Of a stretch of 64,000 nucleotides of DNA, positions 8,082 through 16,209 are shown in pieces; position 1 is the first letter of the stretch; each line of letters opens with the position of its first letter. The position numbers and the translations under genes were made by a program. The stretch is from Micavibrio_A sp964539025. Its GTDB lineage: Bacteria > Pseudomonadota > Alphaproteobacteria > Micavibrionales > Micavibrionaceae. The notes under the pieces are model-generated. The model was not told the origin of the DNA and made no database searches. It saw nothing but the letters and a program-made list of their open reading frames with translations. The stretch covers positions 124,001 to 188,000 of the forward strand of contig CAZIFA010000001.1 of NCBI GenBank assembly GCA_964539025.1, written 5' to 3'.

Positions 8082-8239
8082 TCAGGTTAGAAAAACCCTG
8101 TTGTTTCAAAAGGGTTTAGCCTGAAAACCGAAGACGCGCCCAGACATCAATCGGGCGTTTTCCGCCCGTTTTTCTCTCCGGAGAGCCTTTTTTCTCCAGC
8201 AACCGAAGGTGTCGCGTTTTAAAACGCCTTCGGTTTTTA
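8082..8239 (+). other. Hairpin-rich non-coding segment with two terminator-like structures
   Basis: The 7968-8528 stretch has no gene. Within it, TCAGG/CCTGA brackets AAACCCT/AGGGTTT (8082-8124). CGGGCG/CGCCCG (8152-8168) is followed by five Ts. CTCTCC/GGAGAG forms a palindrome at 8175-8186. ACCGAAGG/CCTTCGGT (8202-8234) encloses a second palindrome and is followed by five Ts. This is either stacked terminators for the upstream operon or an unannotated small RNA. I see no tRNA or known RNA family. Confidence 0.4.
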
Positions 8240-8381
8240 GCTATAAATATTAATGACTTAGCCTAGTGCTGGGTTTTAGTTTTTTAAGGAAAAAGTGGTT
8301 GTGTATACCCAAAATTTAGCCAGAAGCTCCATAAGAAATTGAATGGGGTATTACGCCCTCAAGTCGCGACATTCGAAAACA

Positions 8382-8440
8382 GGTGCGACAAAAATCTTTA
8401 TTTATTGATGCTGTACACCATCATTTTCGTCGCACCTTTT
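8382..8440 (+). terminator. Long stem-loop with T-run upstream of the accessory region
   Basis: GGTGCGACAAAAAT (8382-8395) pairs with ATTTTCGTCGCACC (8423-8436) over 14 bp with one mismatch. An inner GATG/CATC pair closes an 8-nt loop, and TTTT follows at once. It has the form of an intrinsic terminator, about 90 nt before the next start codon. Confidence 0.5.
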
Positions 8441-8528
8441 CTTGGTTTTTTGATTTATGTTCCTTGTTAGTTCTTCAAAAGAGTCGATAAACTCTTATCT
8501 AGATAAACAACTCATAGGAGAAATGGCC

Positions 8529-9062
8529 ATGAAAAACAAAAAAGGTCGCCCACGTTGTAATGATGAGAACACACTGCTGGCTGTAGCCCGCAAAATTAAG
8601 GCAAATCACGGTATAACCGTTCGTAGTGCCATCGTTCAATGTCTTCCTGAGTATTCAGATGCCAATATAAGGCGTGTTCAACGTAAATGGAGAAATGAAA
8701 GCACTCATTACTTAAACAAAATTAGTAATGAAAGCCCCCGTGTGATTGATAGAACCCATATCGGAGTTCCGCGTAGCTATTTTACTGTGGCGCAGGAATT
8801 ACAAGATTCTCTCGAAAGAATGACCGCCCCGATGCGTCATTTCCAAGAAATGCAGGAACGCTTGCGTATTGATATGCCAGCCATAGAAAGTGCGAAACGA
8901 CTTGCGGCTGCGCTTCAACCTTCAGTAGGAATAGCCATGGAGCAATATAAATTGCTGAACATCAGAAGTCCATTTGAAGACAGTGCGCTAATGCAAGCCG
9001 TCAAAAGCCTAGAAAACATGGCAAAGCAATTTCAAATGCCTCAAATCGGCGTTTATGCTTGA
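8529..9062 (+). CDS. Hypothetical protein with KGRPR-type basic N-terminus
   Basis: 177 residues from ATG 8529, chosen because AGGAG lies 8 nt upstream (an ATG at 8523 and a longer frame from 8457 also exist). The N-terminal 60 residues are basic and helical (KNKKGRPRCNDENTLLAVA), resembling a DNA-binding helix-turn-helix or AT-hook-like start. The rest is amphipathic helix with many Q, E and M. No family is recognised. It lies 17 nt before the CoiA-like gene, so the two are probably co-transcribed. Composition is more AT-rich than the core genes, fitting acquired DNA. Confidence 0.6.
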   Translation: MKNKKGRPRCNDENTLLAVARKIKANHGITVRSAIVQCLPEYSDANIRRVQRKWRNESTHYLNKISNESPRVIDRTHIGVPRSYFTVAQELQDSLERMTAPMRHFQEMQERLRIDMPAIESAKRLAAALQPSVGIAMEQYKLLNIRSPFEDSALMQAVKSLENMAKQFQMPQIGVYA

Positions 9063-9079
9063 AAACCTAGAGGAACGCC

Positions 9080-9877
9080 TTGCTAATCGCTCTTGTTAAC
9101 GATCAACGCTCTTTGGCATCGCCGAAACTGAAAGGAATATGCCCTGGATGTAGGCAACCCGTGACCGCAAAATGCGGCCAGCAACGAGCATGGCATTGGG
9201 CGCATGATTCCAAAGTTGAATGCGATAGCTGGTGGGAGGAGACCGCATGGCATCGTTTCTGGAAAAGCCATTTTCCGCTGGAATGGCAGGAGGTCATCCT
9301 CTTCGATACGCAATCAGGTGAAAAGCACATTGCCGATGTGCGAACGCGCCATGGTCTTGTGATGGAATTCCAGCATTCACCACTTGATCCGCAAGAGCGC
9401 GTGGCGCGTGAGGCATTTTACAAGAATATGGTCTGGATCGTTGATGCCTCGCACCGGAAAAACGATTACAAACGCTTTGTAAAAGGCTTTCCGCAATTCA
9501 GGAAAACTCCCCAAAAAGGCGTATTTCTAGTGGCCACGCCTGATAAATGCTTTCCCGCCAATTGGATACATAGCACGAAGCCAGTCTTTTTTGACTTTAG
9601 AGGGATTGAGCCATCAGCCCCGCCGGACAATGGACGCGAGTTGCTGTGGTGTATCTTGCCGGGGCGTATTGAAGGCTTTACCGTACTCGTTGCTTTCAAT
9701 CGAGGCGACCTTGTGGGAGAAACTACAGAAAATTCAGATCTGATCGAAGTTCTACAAGGGCTTTATGGCAGAGTTCGAAATTTTCTGATACCGCCTCGGC
9801 CTGTGGTGCGCCCCTTACCGCCGCCGCCTTCGCGTCCTTATTACGGTCAGAGACGTTATAGATCTAGAAGGCTTTAG
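9080..9877 (+). CDS. CoiA-like competence/nuclease protein
   Basis: 265 residues starting at TTG with AGAGGAA 6 nt upstream. The N-terminal zinc-finger-like part has C21-x2-C24, then W-H-W-A-H (H39, H42) and C48. It is followed by a nuclease core in which A-D86-V-R...V-M-E96-F-Q98-H-S matches the D-x(n)-E-x-Q form of PD-(D/E)XK enzymes seen in CoiA. CoiA family members act during DNA uptake in Firmicutes; in Proteobacteria they are usually plasmid or phage cargo. The C-terminus is proline-rich and basic (P-P-R-P...Y-R-S-R-R). It overlaps the convergent putative restriction gene by 4 nt. Confidence 0.75.
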   Translation: MLIALVNDQRSLASPKLKGICPGCRQPVTAKCGQQRAWHWAHDSKVECDSWWEETAWHRFWKSHFPLEWQEVILFDTQSGEKHIADVRTRHGLVMEFQHSPLDPQERVAREAFYKNMVWIVDASHRKNDYKRFVKGFPQFRKTPQKGVFLVATPDKCFPANWIHSTKPVFFDFRGIEPSAPPDNGRELLWCILPGRIEGFTVLVAFNRGDLVGETTENSDLIEVLQGLYGRVRNFLIPPRPVVRPLPPPPSRPYYGQRRYRSRRL

Positions 9878-10878
9878 CTCTTGTCATCGAGGAATAATTC
9901 TTCCGACGGCTTCCAGCCTGTTGCAAAGCTGTCTGCCCGCTTTAGCCATTCTTGAATGCGATCTTTAGGCGCACAACCCTGGCCCCAATATTCGACAAAC
10001 AGTTTATCATCCAAGCGTTGTGCGGCTTCAAGCATTTCACTTTCTATGTCTTTGATGGCGCGCATGATGTAGTTGCCGCCTCTTGTCTCATCAGCCCTAA
10101 GTGCGACACTACCAGCGGAAAACAAATCTCGTGCTTGTGAGCATAAAACGCCGTGATAAGTAAGAATGTATAACACTACATCGTCATACTTATTTTTGGA
10201 TCTGGAGGATTTCACAATTTGCGGGCAAAGCAATGTAGCCTCTGCCCTTAATTTCCTCTTTTCTTCCCGCCCAAGATGAATGTAGAGCCTTGCTTGCATA
10301 GGCAACGTATGTTCTTGATCAGGTTCATCCTCTAACCACCAAAGACGTTCACCCTCTTTGAGTCTACCACGCGCATATTTGCGGACATGCTTCATCTTTT
10401 CTTCGGGGCTTGAAGATTTGAAATCTTCATATTCAATTCCCATCTTAGAAAAAAGGGATTGCTTTGCACCTATCTCGACTTCAAAGCGAGGAACGTGGGA
10501 GGTTCTAACGTGCATGACCGTTTCTTCATAGCGTCCCCACCTTACTTCTGGCTGTCCGCCCATCTTCCCGAATAGAACATAGACGTATTTAACGCCTGTA
10601 ACTCTTAAGCCCTCGAAAACGCTGTTGGCAACGCTGCGCCATGTATCGTTAGTTGTAAATTTTACCTCAACTCCAAACTCTCCAATGGCTATGTCAGGAA
10701 ATCCATAGGGGTGAGGATCAAAGTCAATCAATATTCCCTGATCTTTTCCTGCTTCGCTTAAGACCTCGCGTACACGATTCTCAAAGGTTTTCGACTGTTC
10801 AAATACAGTTGATCGCGCTTCGGTCGTTAACCGCTGCGCGACATCTGTTAGTAATTTTTCAAAATTAACTCTGTCCAA
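9874..10878 (-). CDS. Putative type II restriction endonuclease
   Basis: 334 residues. The N-terminal third holds a PD-(D/E)XK core: P61-D62-I-A-I-G-E-F-G-V-E71-V-K73, followed by F-T-T-N-D-T-W. The remainder is not assigned to a family. It lies directly downstream of a cytosine-5 methyltransferase on the same strand, the usual layout of a type II restriction-modification pair. The frame starts at TTG 10878 with no Shine-Dalgarno; instead a perfect 12-bp hairpin ends 2 nt upstream, so expression may be restrained. Recognition sequence unknown. A Vsr-like or other DNA-repair nuclease is the main alternative. Confidence 0.65.
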   Translation of the reverse strand: MDRVNFEKLLTDVAQRLTTEARSTVFEQSKTFENRVREVLSEAGKDQGILIDFDPHPYGFPDIAIGEFGVEVKFTTNDTWRSVANSVFEGLRVTGVKYVYVLFGKMGGQPEVRWGRYEETVMHVRTSHVPRFEVEIGAKQSLFSKMGIEYEDFKSSSPEEKMKHVRKYARGRLKEGERLWWLEDEPDQEHTLPMQARLYIHLGREEKRKLRAEATLLCPQIVKSSRSKNKYDDVVLYILTYHGVLCSQARDLFSAGSVALRADETRGGNYIMRAIKDIESEMLEAAQRLDDKLFVEYWGQGCAPKDRIQEWLKRADSFATGWKPSEELFLDDKS

Positions 10879-10880
10879 TT

Positions 10881-10913
10881 TACAATCTGCCGAAAAAAAT
10901 ACGGCAGATTGTA
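10881..10913. repeat. Perfect 12-bp inverted repeat between methyltransferase and nuclease genes
   Basis: TACAATCTGCCG (10881-10892) and CGGCAGATTGTA (10902-10913) surround a 9-nt A-rich loop. On the coding strand the loop reads as a T-run. It ends 2 nt before the TTG start of the nuclease gene. It could be an intergenic attenuator or a dimeric operator. Confidence 0.6.
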
Positions 10914-10960
10914 TTACAATTGATGCTCTCTTGTCTATGGCACCCTAATTTCAGAAAGCT

Positions 10961-12184
10961 CTAATCAGTGCTTTTAGAAGATGTAAGGTTTGCCAGCACT
11001 GCTTTTGCTATGTGCCACGCCAAGATAGGCGGGACGGCGTTGCCAATCTGCCTTTCTGTTTCTCTCAATTTTGCGTCAAAAAGGAAATTGTCAGGGAAGG
11101 ACTGAAATCTTGCAGCTTCCCGCATGGATATTCGACGCTTGAGCTTGTAGTGAAACTGGATATTGCCGTGGCACTCAGCTCTAATAGTATAGCCAGGGCG
11201 TTTTGCGATCAGTTTTCTGTTCCCTTGCTCCGCGCTTTTCGCTGCTTTGCTCCATATGTGACTAAACTCTGGGTCTTCTGCCATTTTTTCTAAATCAGAA
11301 ATGGCTTCATGCGCCGTGATCCAAGACGCTTTATCGCGTTCTGCTGCAGGAGCCTCAAATTCAGGTACGCCTTTTGCTGTTCCAACGATGAAGACCCGCT
11401 CTCTGGTTTGTGGAACCCCGTAATCAGCGGCGTGATACAGTTGATAAGAAACTTTATATCCAAGGCTCTTAAAATCTTTGATTACAGTTTCAAGCGACTT
11501 TTTATTATGTTGCATCAAAAGACCTTTAACATTTTCAGCAACGAATACTTTTGGTTTTGTAAGTTTAATGGCTTCTACCATTGCTCTATAAAGACCGCTT
11601 CTTAAGCCATCTACGCCGGCACCTTTACCGTTCACGGAAATATCTTGGCATGGGAAACCACCGATCAATACATCCGTGCTTTTGGGTAATGTTTCCAATG
11701 CTTTCCAGACGTCGCCGCAAATAATATCGTGATCTAAGTTCTTTTTATACGTTCTGCATGCGGCTGCGTTGATGTCGTTCGCCCAAACAATTTCATAGGG
11801 ATTCTTTTTATATTCGTTTCCGAATATCTCAAAGCCGCCTCGAAATCCTAAATCCATGCCGCCGCAGCCGGAAAACATCGATACAACTTTGAAGGTCTTA
11901 TTATCGTTCTTGGCTTTAGCTTTAGAGGCTTTCTGCTTTATGGGCAGGGTGGCGAGAGGGGGGACTTCGTCATCGGCAATAATTTTTAGCATAGATTTTC
12001 TTTCAGGTTGAGAATTGGAGCATTGGTTGTTGATCCAAGAATCGATATCGCTTTTTCGGAAGCGTCTTGCGCCTCCGATTTTAAAGCCTGGGATTTGACC
12101 TTTGGATACTAGACGGTAGGTGGTTTTTTCATTGAGTTTAAGATACTCGGCAACTTCTCGAATGGTCATAATGTCGCTATGCAT
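10961..12184 (-). CDS. HTH-fused DNA cytosine-5 methyltransferase
   Basis: 407 residues in two parts. Residues 1-55 are a MerR/excisionase-like helix-turn-helix (T-I-R-E-V-A-E-Y-L...R-R-F-R-K-S-D-I-D-S-W). Residues 97-400 are a C5-methyltransferase: motif I F-S-G-C-G-G-M-D-L-G-F, motif IV G-F-P-C-Q with catalytic C179, motif VI E-N-V (217-219), motif VIII Q-T-R-E-R (259-263) and motif X R-Q-I-G-N-A-V-P. AAGGAG lies 5 nt before the ATG. The DNA-binding head could let it repress its own operon, as regulatory N-termini do in M.SsoII-like enzymes. It precedes the putative restriction gene. Confidence 0.9.
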   Translation of the reverse strand: MHSDIMTIREVAEYLKLNEKTTYRLVSKGQIPGFKIGGARRFRKSDIDSWINNQCSNSQPERKSMLKIIADDEVPPLATLPIKQKASKAKAKNDNKTFKVVSMFSGCGGMDLGFRGGFEIFGNEYKKNPYEIVWANDINAAACRTYKKNLDHDIICGDVWKALETLPKSTDVLIGGFPCQDISVNGKGAGVDGLRSGLYRAMVEAIKLTKPKVFVAENVKGLLMQHNKKSLETVIKDFKSLGYKVSYQLYHAADYGVPQTRERVFIVGTAKGVPEFEAPAAERDKASWITAHEAISDLEKMAEDPEFSHIWSKAAKSAEQGNRKLIAKRPGYTIRAECHGNIQFHYKLKRRISMREAARFQSFPDNFLFDAKLRETERQIGNAVPPILAWHIAKAVLANLTSSKSTD

Positions 12185-12302
12185 TTGCGCTCCTTATGGC
12201 ACCAAATCATGTAAATGAGAAAATAATTGAAAAAAGTCGAAGACTCAATACGAATTCGGCGTTTTTTATATTTATATAAACTCTTTATTGTAGCAAGAGT
12301 CA

Positions 12303-12515
12303 TTATTCTTCCCTTTCTTTGATTTTACGAATCTCTTTTCTGATCTGGGCGCGGACATTCAATTCGGCCCTTCGGTTAGTGTATTTCCCATTCATTGGCA
12401 GCACACCGCATAAGACACCGCCGATAAAGATTTTCCAGTGGCGTTTTCCCCGTTCAACTTTGTGTGGAACGGTACAATCGTTCAGTTCATTCTCTATCAG
12501 CGTGGGCAGCCTCAT
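12303..12515 (-). CDS. Small basic hypothetical protein
   Basis: 70 residues, rich in Lys and Arg at the C-terminus (R-A-Q-I-R-K-E-I-R-K-I-K-E-R-E-E). The middle reads R-G-K-R-H-W-K-I-F-I-G-G-V-L, a strand-turn-strand pattern reminiscent of small dsRNA-binding-like HicA folds, but I cannot assign it. Its ATG overlaps the stop of the preceding gene by 4 nt, so it is the last gene of the operon that begins with the serine recombinase remnant. It is probably a passenger gene. The 12186-12302 gap below it holds the AT-rich upstream region of the methyltransferase gene, with an ACTCTT/AAGAGT inverted repeat at 12280-12300. Confidence 0.55.
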   Translation of the reverse strand: MRLPTLIENELNDCTVPHKVERGKRHWKIFIGGVLCGVLPMNGKYTNRRAELNVRAQIRKEIRKIKEREE

Positions 12516-12946
12516 TTTTTACTACCACTTTGGGTTTGCCACACGATCTCGATAACAGCTTCTTCCTGTTCAAAGTCGATCCGCATGTAAACGGGCGTGG
12601 CACTGGCTATCGGCTTATTTTTTGCCAGTCGTTCAATATCCTTGCTATCGATAAAAAATGAACCATCGTCACCGCCAAATGATCGACGTTTGTTGTCCCA
12701 CCATGTATCAAAGTCCAGTGTGTCGGGATTGCATTCGTTTGCATAAACAACGAAATGCTTCTCGTCCTTTTTGCGATCTTTGTTAAGGATGCCATCGGTG
12801 GTGTTTGCCATGAGGTAAACGCCTTGATCGCCTACCAACCAGAATCCTTTTCCAGTGACTTCTTCATAAAGGGTTCTCGCAGTCGTGGCGGAGTTGATTT
12901 CTTCCAGTATTTTTTCAATGCCGTTCCATGGAAAATGTAGTTTCAT
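12512..12946 (-). CDS. Hypothetical protein, possibly DUF3085-like
   Basis: 144 residues. The N-terminal half includes A-R-T-L-Y-E-E-V-T-G-K-G-F-W-L-V-G-D-Q-G-V-Y-L, which resembles plasmid- and phage-borne DUF3085 proteins; this is from memory and uncertain. The ATG overlaps the stop of the recombinase fragment (TTATGA), with AGGAG just upstream in that gene. It is therefore a cargo gene coupled to the recombinase, a frequent arrangement downstream of serine recombinases in mobile islands. Confidence 0.55.
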   Translation of the reverse strand: MKLHFPWNGIEKILEEINSATTARTLYEEVTGKGFWLVGDQGVYLMANTTDGILNKDRKKDEKHFVVYANECNPDTLDFDTWWDNKRRSFGGDDGSFFIDSKDIERLAKNKPIASATPVYMRIDFEQEEAVIEIVWQTQSGSKK

Positions 12947-13770
12947 AAGTTAGCTCCTTCGGTTGGTGGTGAGTTAAATCCAAAATGCTGACGTTGCTCT
13001 GCCCACAGATCGGGGAATGGCCTTTGCAACTGTGAAAGAGTGAGAGACTGCGGTTGCCGTCCGTTCAAGATCGCCACGATGATGTCTGGGGCGAGCTGGG
13101 TCATGCGGACATATTTGTTGACATAGGCGGGATCGAGCTTTTGCGCTTTGCCAAGCTTGATGGAATTCAACTCGCGGTCTTTGTCCATCTTTTCAAGGAA
13201 TTCGTGGCCGCGCACCAGAGCGCGTATCATGCTCTTATCAAAATGGGGCTTTCTGGCCTCCATGATGTCGCGGCCATCAGGCGCAGTGATGAATTTGCGG
13301 CCACCGCGCTTTTTAAAGGCGATGGGAATTTCAATCGTGAAAAAGCTATCGGAGTCGCTGATAGGCGTTATGCAGGTCAGATCGGAAATCAATTCCCGCA
13401 AAAGCCCGATCATACCAAGAGGCCGCAAGGTTATTTGCAGCTTGTCGGGATGCACGGTGATGCGCTCGATCAGTAAATTCATGATACGGGCTTGCTCTGC
13501 GGGGAATAATTCGTCCCACAAGATTTCAAAGTTTTTCAACGCGGCCATGATCGTGCGCTCGGATAATTCATTGTCTTGTCTGGATATGCGAACCGCCCAT
13601 TCCGGCTGGACAAGGAGGCGGCGCACCTGCGAGATCACAAGATCTTCCAGCATGTGCGCGGATACGGTTTTTAAGGGGCAATGGTCGTAACTTTTCTTGA
13701 CCGCCTGTGTGCTGACGTAATAGCGGTATGTCTTGTTTCCGTGTTTGGAGCCGCCGACACACATGGCATA
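12943..13770 (-). pseudogene. Serine recombinase C-terminal fragment
   Basis: About 273 residues match the C-terminal half of large serine recombinases: the zinc-ribbon-region signature K-T-Y-R-Y-Y-V-S, a C-P-L-K-T-V-S-A-H-M-L-E segment and the late L-I-E-R-I-T-V-H-P-D-K-L strand. The catalytic resolvase domain with its serine and the arginine-rich DNA-binding core are missing. Homology stops at about 13765-13775, where a phage tail gene on the opposite strand begins abruptly. The fragment cannot catalyse recombination. It is a scar of an integration or deletion event that also cut the tail gene. Confidence 0.8.
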
Positions 13771-14765
13771 CGATTGACGCGACGGAAAAGCGTTACACTT
13801 GCAATGGCGTTGTCGATCTGGCCGCCAAGCCCCGCGACATTCTGGAAGATATGCTCTCCAGTTGCGCGGGTCTTCTGACCTATACGGGTGGAAAGTGGCG
13901 GCTCAAGGTCGGTGCCTATACCGCGCCGATGTACACGCTGGAGCCGCATCACGCACGCGAAGCCGTGATGTTGAAGCCGCACCGCTCACGCCGGAACCTG
14001 ATCAACACCGTGCGCGGCGCGTTTATATCGCCCGATCATCAATGGCAACCTACCGATTATCCCGAAATCAGCAATGCCGCCTATGTGGTGCAGGACGGCG
14101 ATGAACAGGCGGCGGCAACGCTGGATCTTCCATTCACGCAGTCGCCCACGATGGCGCAGCGTATAGCGATGATCGCGCTGGAACAAAACCGCAGGCAGAA
14201 ACAAATTCTGTTCCCGTCCAATTTGGTGGGATTCCAGTTGGCGGCGGGCAATACCATCGCCGTCGATCTGCCGCGCTTCGGTCTGGCGGGATTGCCCTGC
14301 ACGGTTACGACATGGGCGATGACGGAAGATCTGGGTGTCGATCTGACACTGGATGAAGACGGGCCTGATATTTACGAATTTTCAGCCACGGATCTGAAAA
14401 GCCTTGATAGCTCGCCGGAAGTTGTCGCGCCCAACAATGCCAGCGTGCCGCCGAGCGTACCGCAGAATATCGAAACAGAGGCCGGCGCCGATTTCATTCA
14501 TCTGTCATGGACTCCCGTATCGGATAGCGATCTTCGCTACATCGAGGTTTGGGAACATGACAGCGACACGGAAGATCCTCAAGCCGATGCCTCGCGGATC
14601 ATGGAAGTGTACGGCAATGAATATACGCGCACCGGACTGACAGGATCATCAACCCGTTTCTACTGGCTACGGTCAGTTGACCGCTACGGCAATAAATCAA
14701 GTTTCGCTGGCCCTGTGGAAGACACGACAAGCGGCGAAGCAGCAATCGTTCTCGTTCTGGAGTAA
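13770..14765 (+). pseudogene. Phage tail tip protein (gpJ/GTA gp15-like), 5'-truncated
   Basis: About 330 residues resemble the C-terminal part of host-specificity/tail tip proteins. A R-Y-T-C-N-G-V-V-D-L segment is followed by P-R-D-I-L-E-D-M-L, a middle domain with long beta-strands and a fibronectin-III-like domain near the end (H-L-S-W-T-P-V-S-D-S-D-L-R-Y). Intact relatives are usually much longer, and the first recognisable residues begin at the recombinase junction with no plausible start signal. An ATG at 13728 lies in recombinase-derived sequence. I read this as a gene that lost its 5' end. It heads the remnant tail module. Confidence 0.75.
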
Positions 14766-14769
14766 TAGC

Positions 14770-16206
14770 ATGACAACCACGAAAAAAATCTCCGAGCTTT
14801 CGGAGGCTGGCGACCTGTCGGGAACCGAAATGGTTCCTGTGGTACAAGAAGGCGCAACCCGCAGGACAAGCATTGCGGATATTCGCAACGGGCTTTCGGA
14901 AGATGGCCACCATCACACATTGTCAGATATTGCCGATGCCGGAACCGCCGCCGCATCCGATGTCGAGGATTTTGCGACTGCCGCGCAAGGGGAAAAGGCG
15001 GATACGGCCATCCAGCCCGAAGATCTTGGAACCGCCGCCGCCGCCGATACAGGCGATTTCGCAACGGCGGCGCAGGGCGCAAAAGCGGACAGTGCCGTCC
15101 AGCCGGAGGATCTGGGAACGGCGGCTGGTGCTGATACGGGAGATTTTGCAACGGCGGCGCAAGGCGTAAAGGCGGATAGTGCCATCCAGCCGGAAGATCT
15201 GGGTACGGCGGCCACGGCGGATACTGGTGATTTTGCCACAGCCGCGCAAGGGACAAAGGCTGATAGCGCGGTACAGCCGGAGGACTTGGCCTATCCTGGC
15301 CTGTTGAATGCCATTATCAACGGCGGTTGCCAGATCTCTCACCGCGGGCAGAAAAACTTGAGCAACGCATGGCAATACGGGCCTGTCGATTTGCTGGCTG
15401 TGAAAGCCGAAGGCACGGTGTCGGCTGGCACAATCAATCAAGTGACTTCCGCCTACAGCCTGGCAGTAACGGGCGCGGCCTGCTTTGTAGAAAATGCCAC
15501 GCTGGACGCTTCCGGCACGGTGATGTTCCGCCGAAGGATTGAAGCCAGAGATGCCGCCGCCTTCTATAACAAGCCCGCGCATTTCTCGGCGCGGACATAC
15601 CACGATACAGGCGCGACGCAGGATTATATTATCACCGTTCGGAAGGCGAACGCCGCCGATGATTTTTCCGGCACCACGGATATTGAATCCAACACTGTAA
15701 CGGTTGCCAATGACAGCAACGCCAGTATCGCGCTCGTGGTCGCCGATATGGGTGATTGCCGGAACGGGATCGAGATTGAAGTTCTGATCGATTGCGGCGC
15801 GGTAACGTCTAAAGACTTCTTTATGGCCCAGCAGCAATTTAGTATGGGCGATACGCAGCAGCCTTTTGAATTTCGCCCTGCCGCGTTTGAAACCAAGCTG
15901 GTACACCGCTATTTGCGGCCCATAGCGGGTATTATCGGTGTGGCAAATTCTGGGAGCAATATGCAGGCGGTATTGAGTCATCCCGATATGAGGGCCGCGC
16001 CGATTTACGAAGCATTGGCCGCTCTTAACATGACGGACGGCTATACGGCTGACTTTGACCAATCAGGCCCGAACATTGCGACCATCCATGAAAACACGGC
16101 GCATGGTGGCCGCGTCGATATAGCCTTGTTTTCTGGCCTGACCTCTGGCCGCTTTCATATCCAGCGCGGGACAAGCGCAGTCGTTCTTGCGAGCGCGGAA
16201 CTTTAA
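14770..16206 (+). CDS. Phage tail fibre-like protein with tandem 29-residue repeats
   Basis: 478 residues from ATG 14770 (MTTTKKISELSEAGDLSG), the natural start 2 nt after the preceding stop. The N-terminal part (K-I-S-E-L...G-T-E-M-V-P-V-V-Q-E-G) is a common tail-fibre attachment motif. Residues about 64-174 are four copies of a 29-residue unit containing D-F-A-T-A-A-Q-G-x-K-A-D-S-A-x-Q-P-E-D-L. The C-terminal 300 residues look like a beta-rich receptor-binding head. An upstream in-frame ATG exists at 14677 but lies inside the previous gene. It probably was the host-binding fibre of the lost prophage. Confidence 0.75.
   Translation: MTTTKKISELSEAGDLSGTEMVPVVQEGATRRTSIADIRNGLSEDGHHHTLSDIADAGTAAASDVEDFATAAQGEKADTAIQPEDLGTAAAADTGDFATAAQGAKADSAVQPEDLGTAAGADTGDFATAAQGVKADSAIQPEDLGTAATADTGDFATAAQGTKADSAVQPEDLAYPGLLNAIINGGCQISHRGQKNLSNAWQYGPVDLLAVKAEGTVSAGTINQVTSAYSLAVTGAACFVENATLDASGTVMFRRRIEARDAAAFYNKPAHFSARTYHDTGATQDYIITVRKANAADDFSGTTDIESNTVTVANDSNASIALVVADMGDCRNGIEIEVLIDCGAVTSKDFFMAQQQFSMGDTQQPFEFRPAAFETKLVHRYLRPIAGIIGVANSGSNMQAVLSHPDMRAAPIYEALAALNMTDGYTADFDQSGPNIATIHENTAHGGRVDIALFSGLTSGRFHIQRGTSAVVLASAEL
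14959..15290 (+). repeat. Four tandem 87-bp coding repeats in the tail fibre gene
   Basis: The unit encodes D-T-G-D-F-A-T-A-A-Q-G-x-K-A-D-S-A-x-Q-P-E-D-L plus a short alanine-rich spacer. Equivalent bases recur at 87-bp intervals (for example 15054 and 15141). Copies differ at some third positions, so they are not recent exact duplications. Unit number could change by slippage. Confidence 0.85.
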
Positions 16207-16209
16207 TCG

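Noticed and set aside
7968..8456. tRNA, tmRNA, 6S or RNase P gene
   Set aside because: No cloverleaf or family-specific core motif was found; only simple hairpins.
14959..15290. Possible CRISPR array
   Set aside because: Units are 87 bp, contiguous without spacers and in a coding frame.
14923..16062. 379-residue open frame on the minus strand
   Set aside because: Antisense to the repeat-bearing tail fibre; its own repeats mirror the coding repeats, with no start signal.
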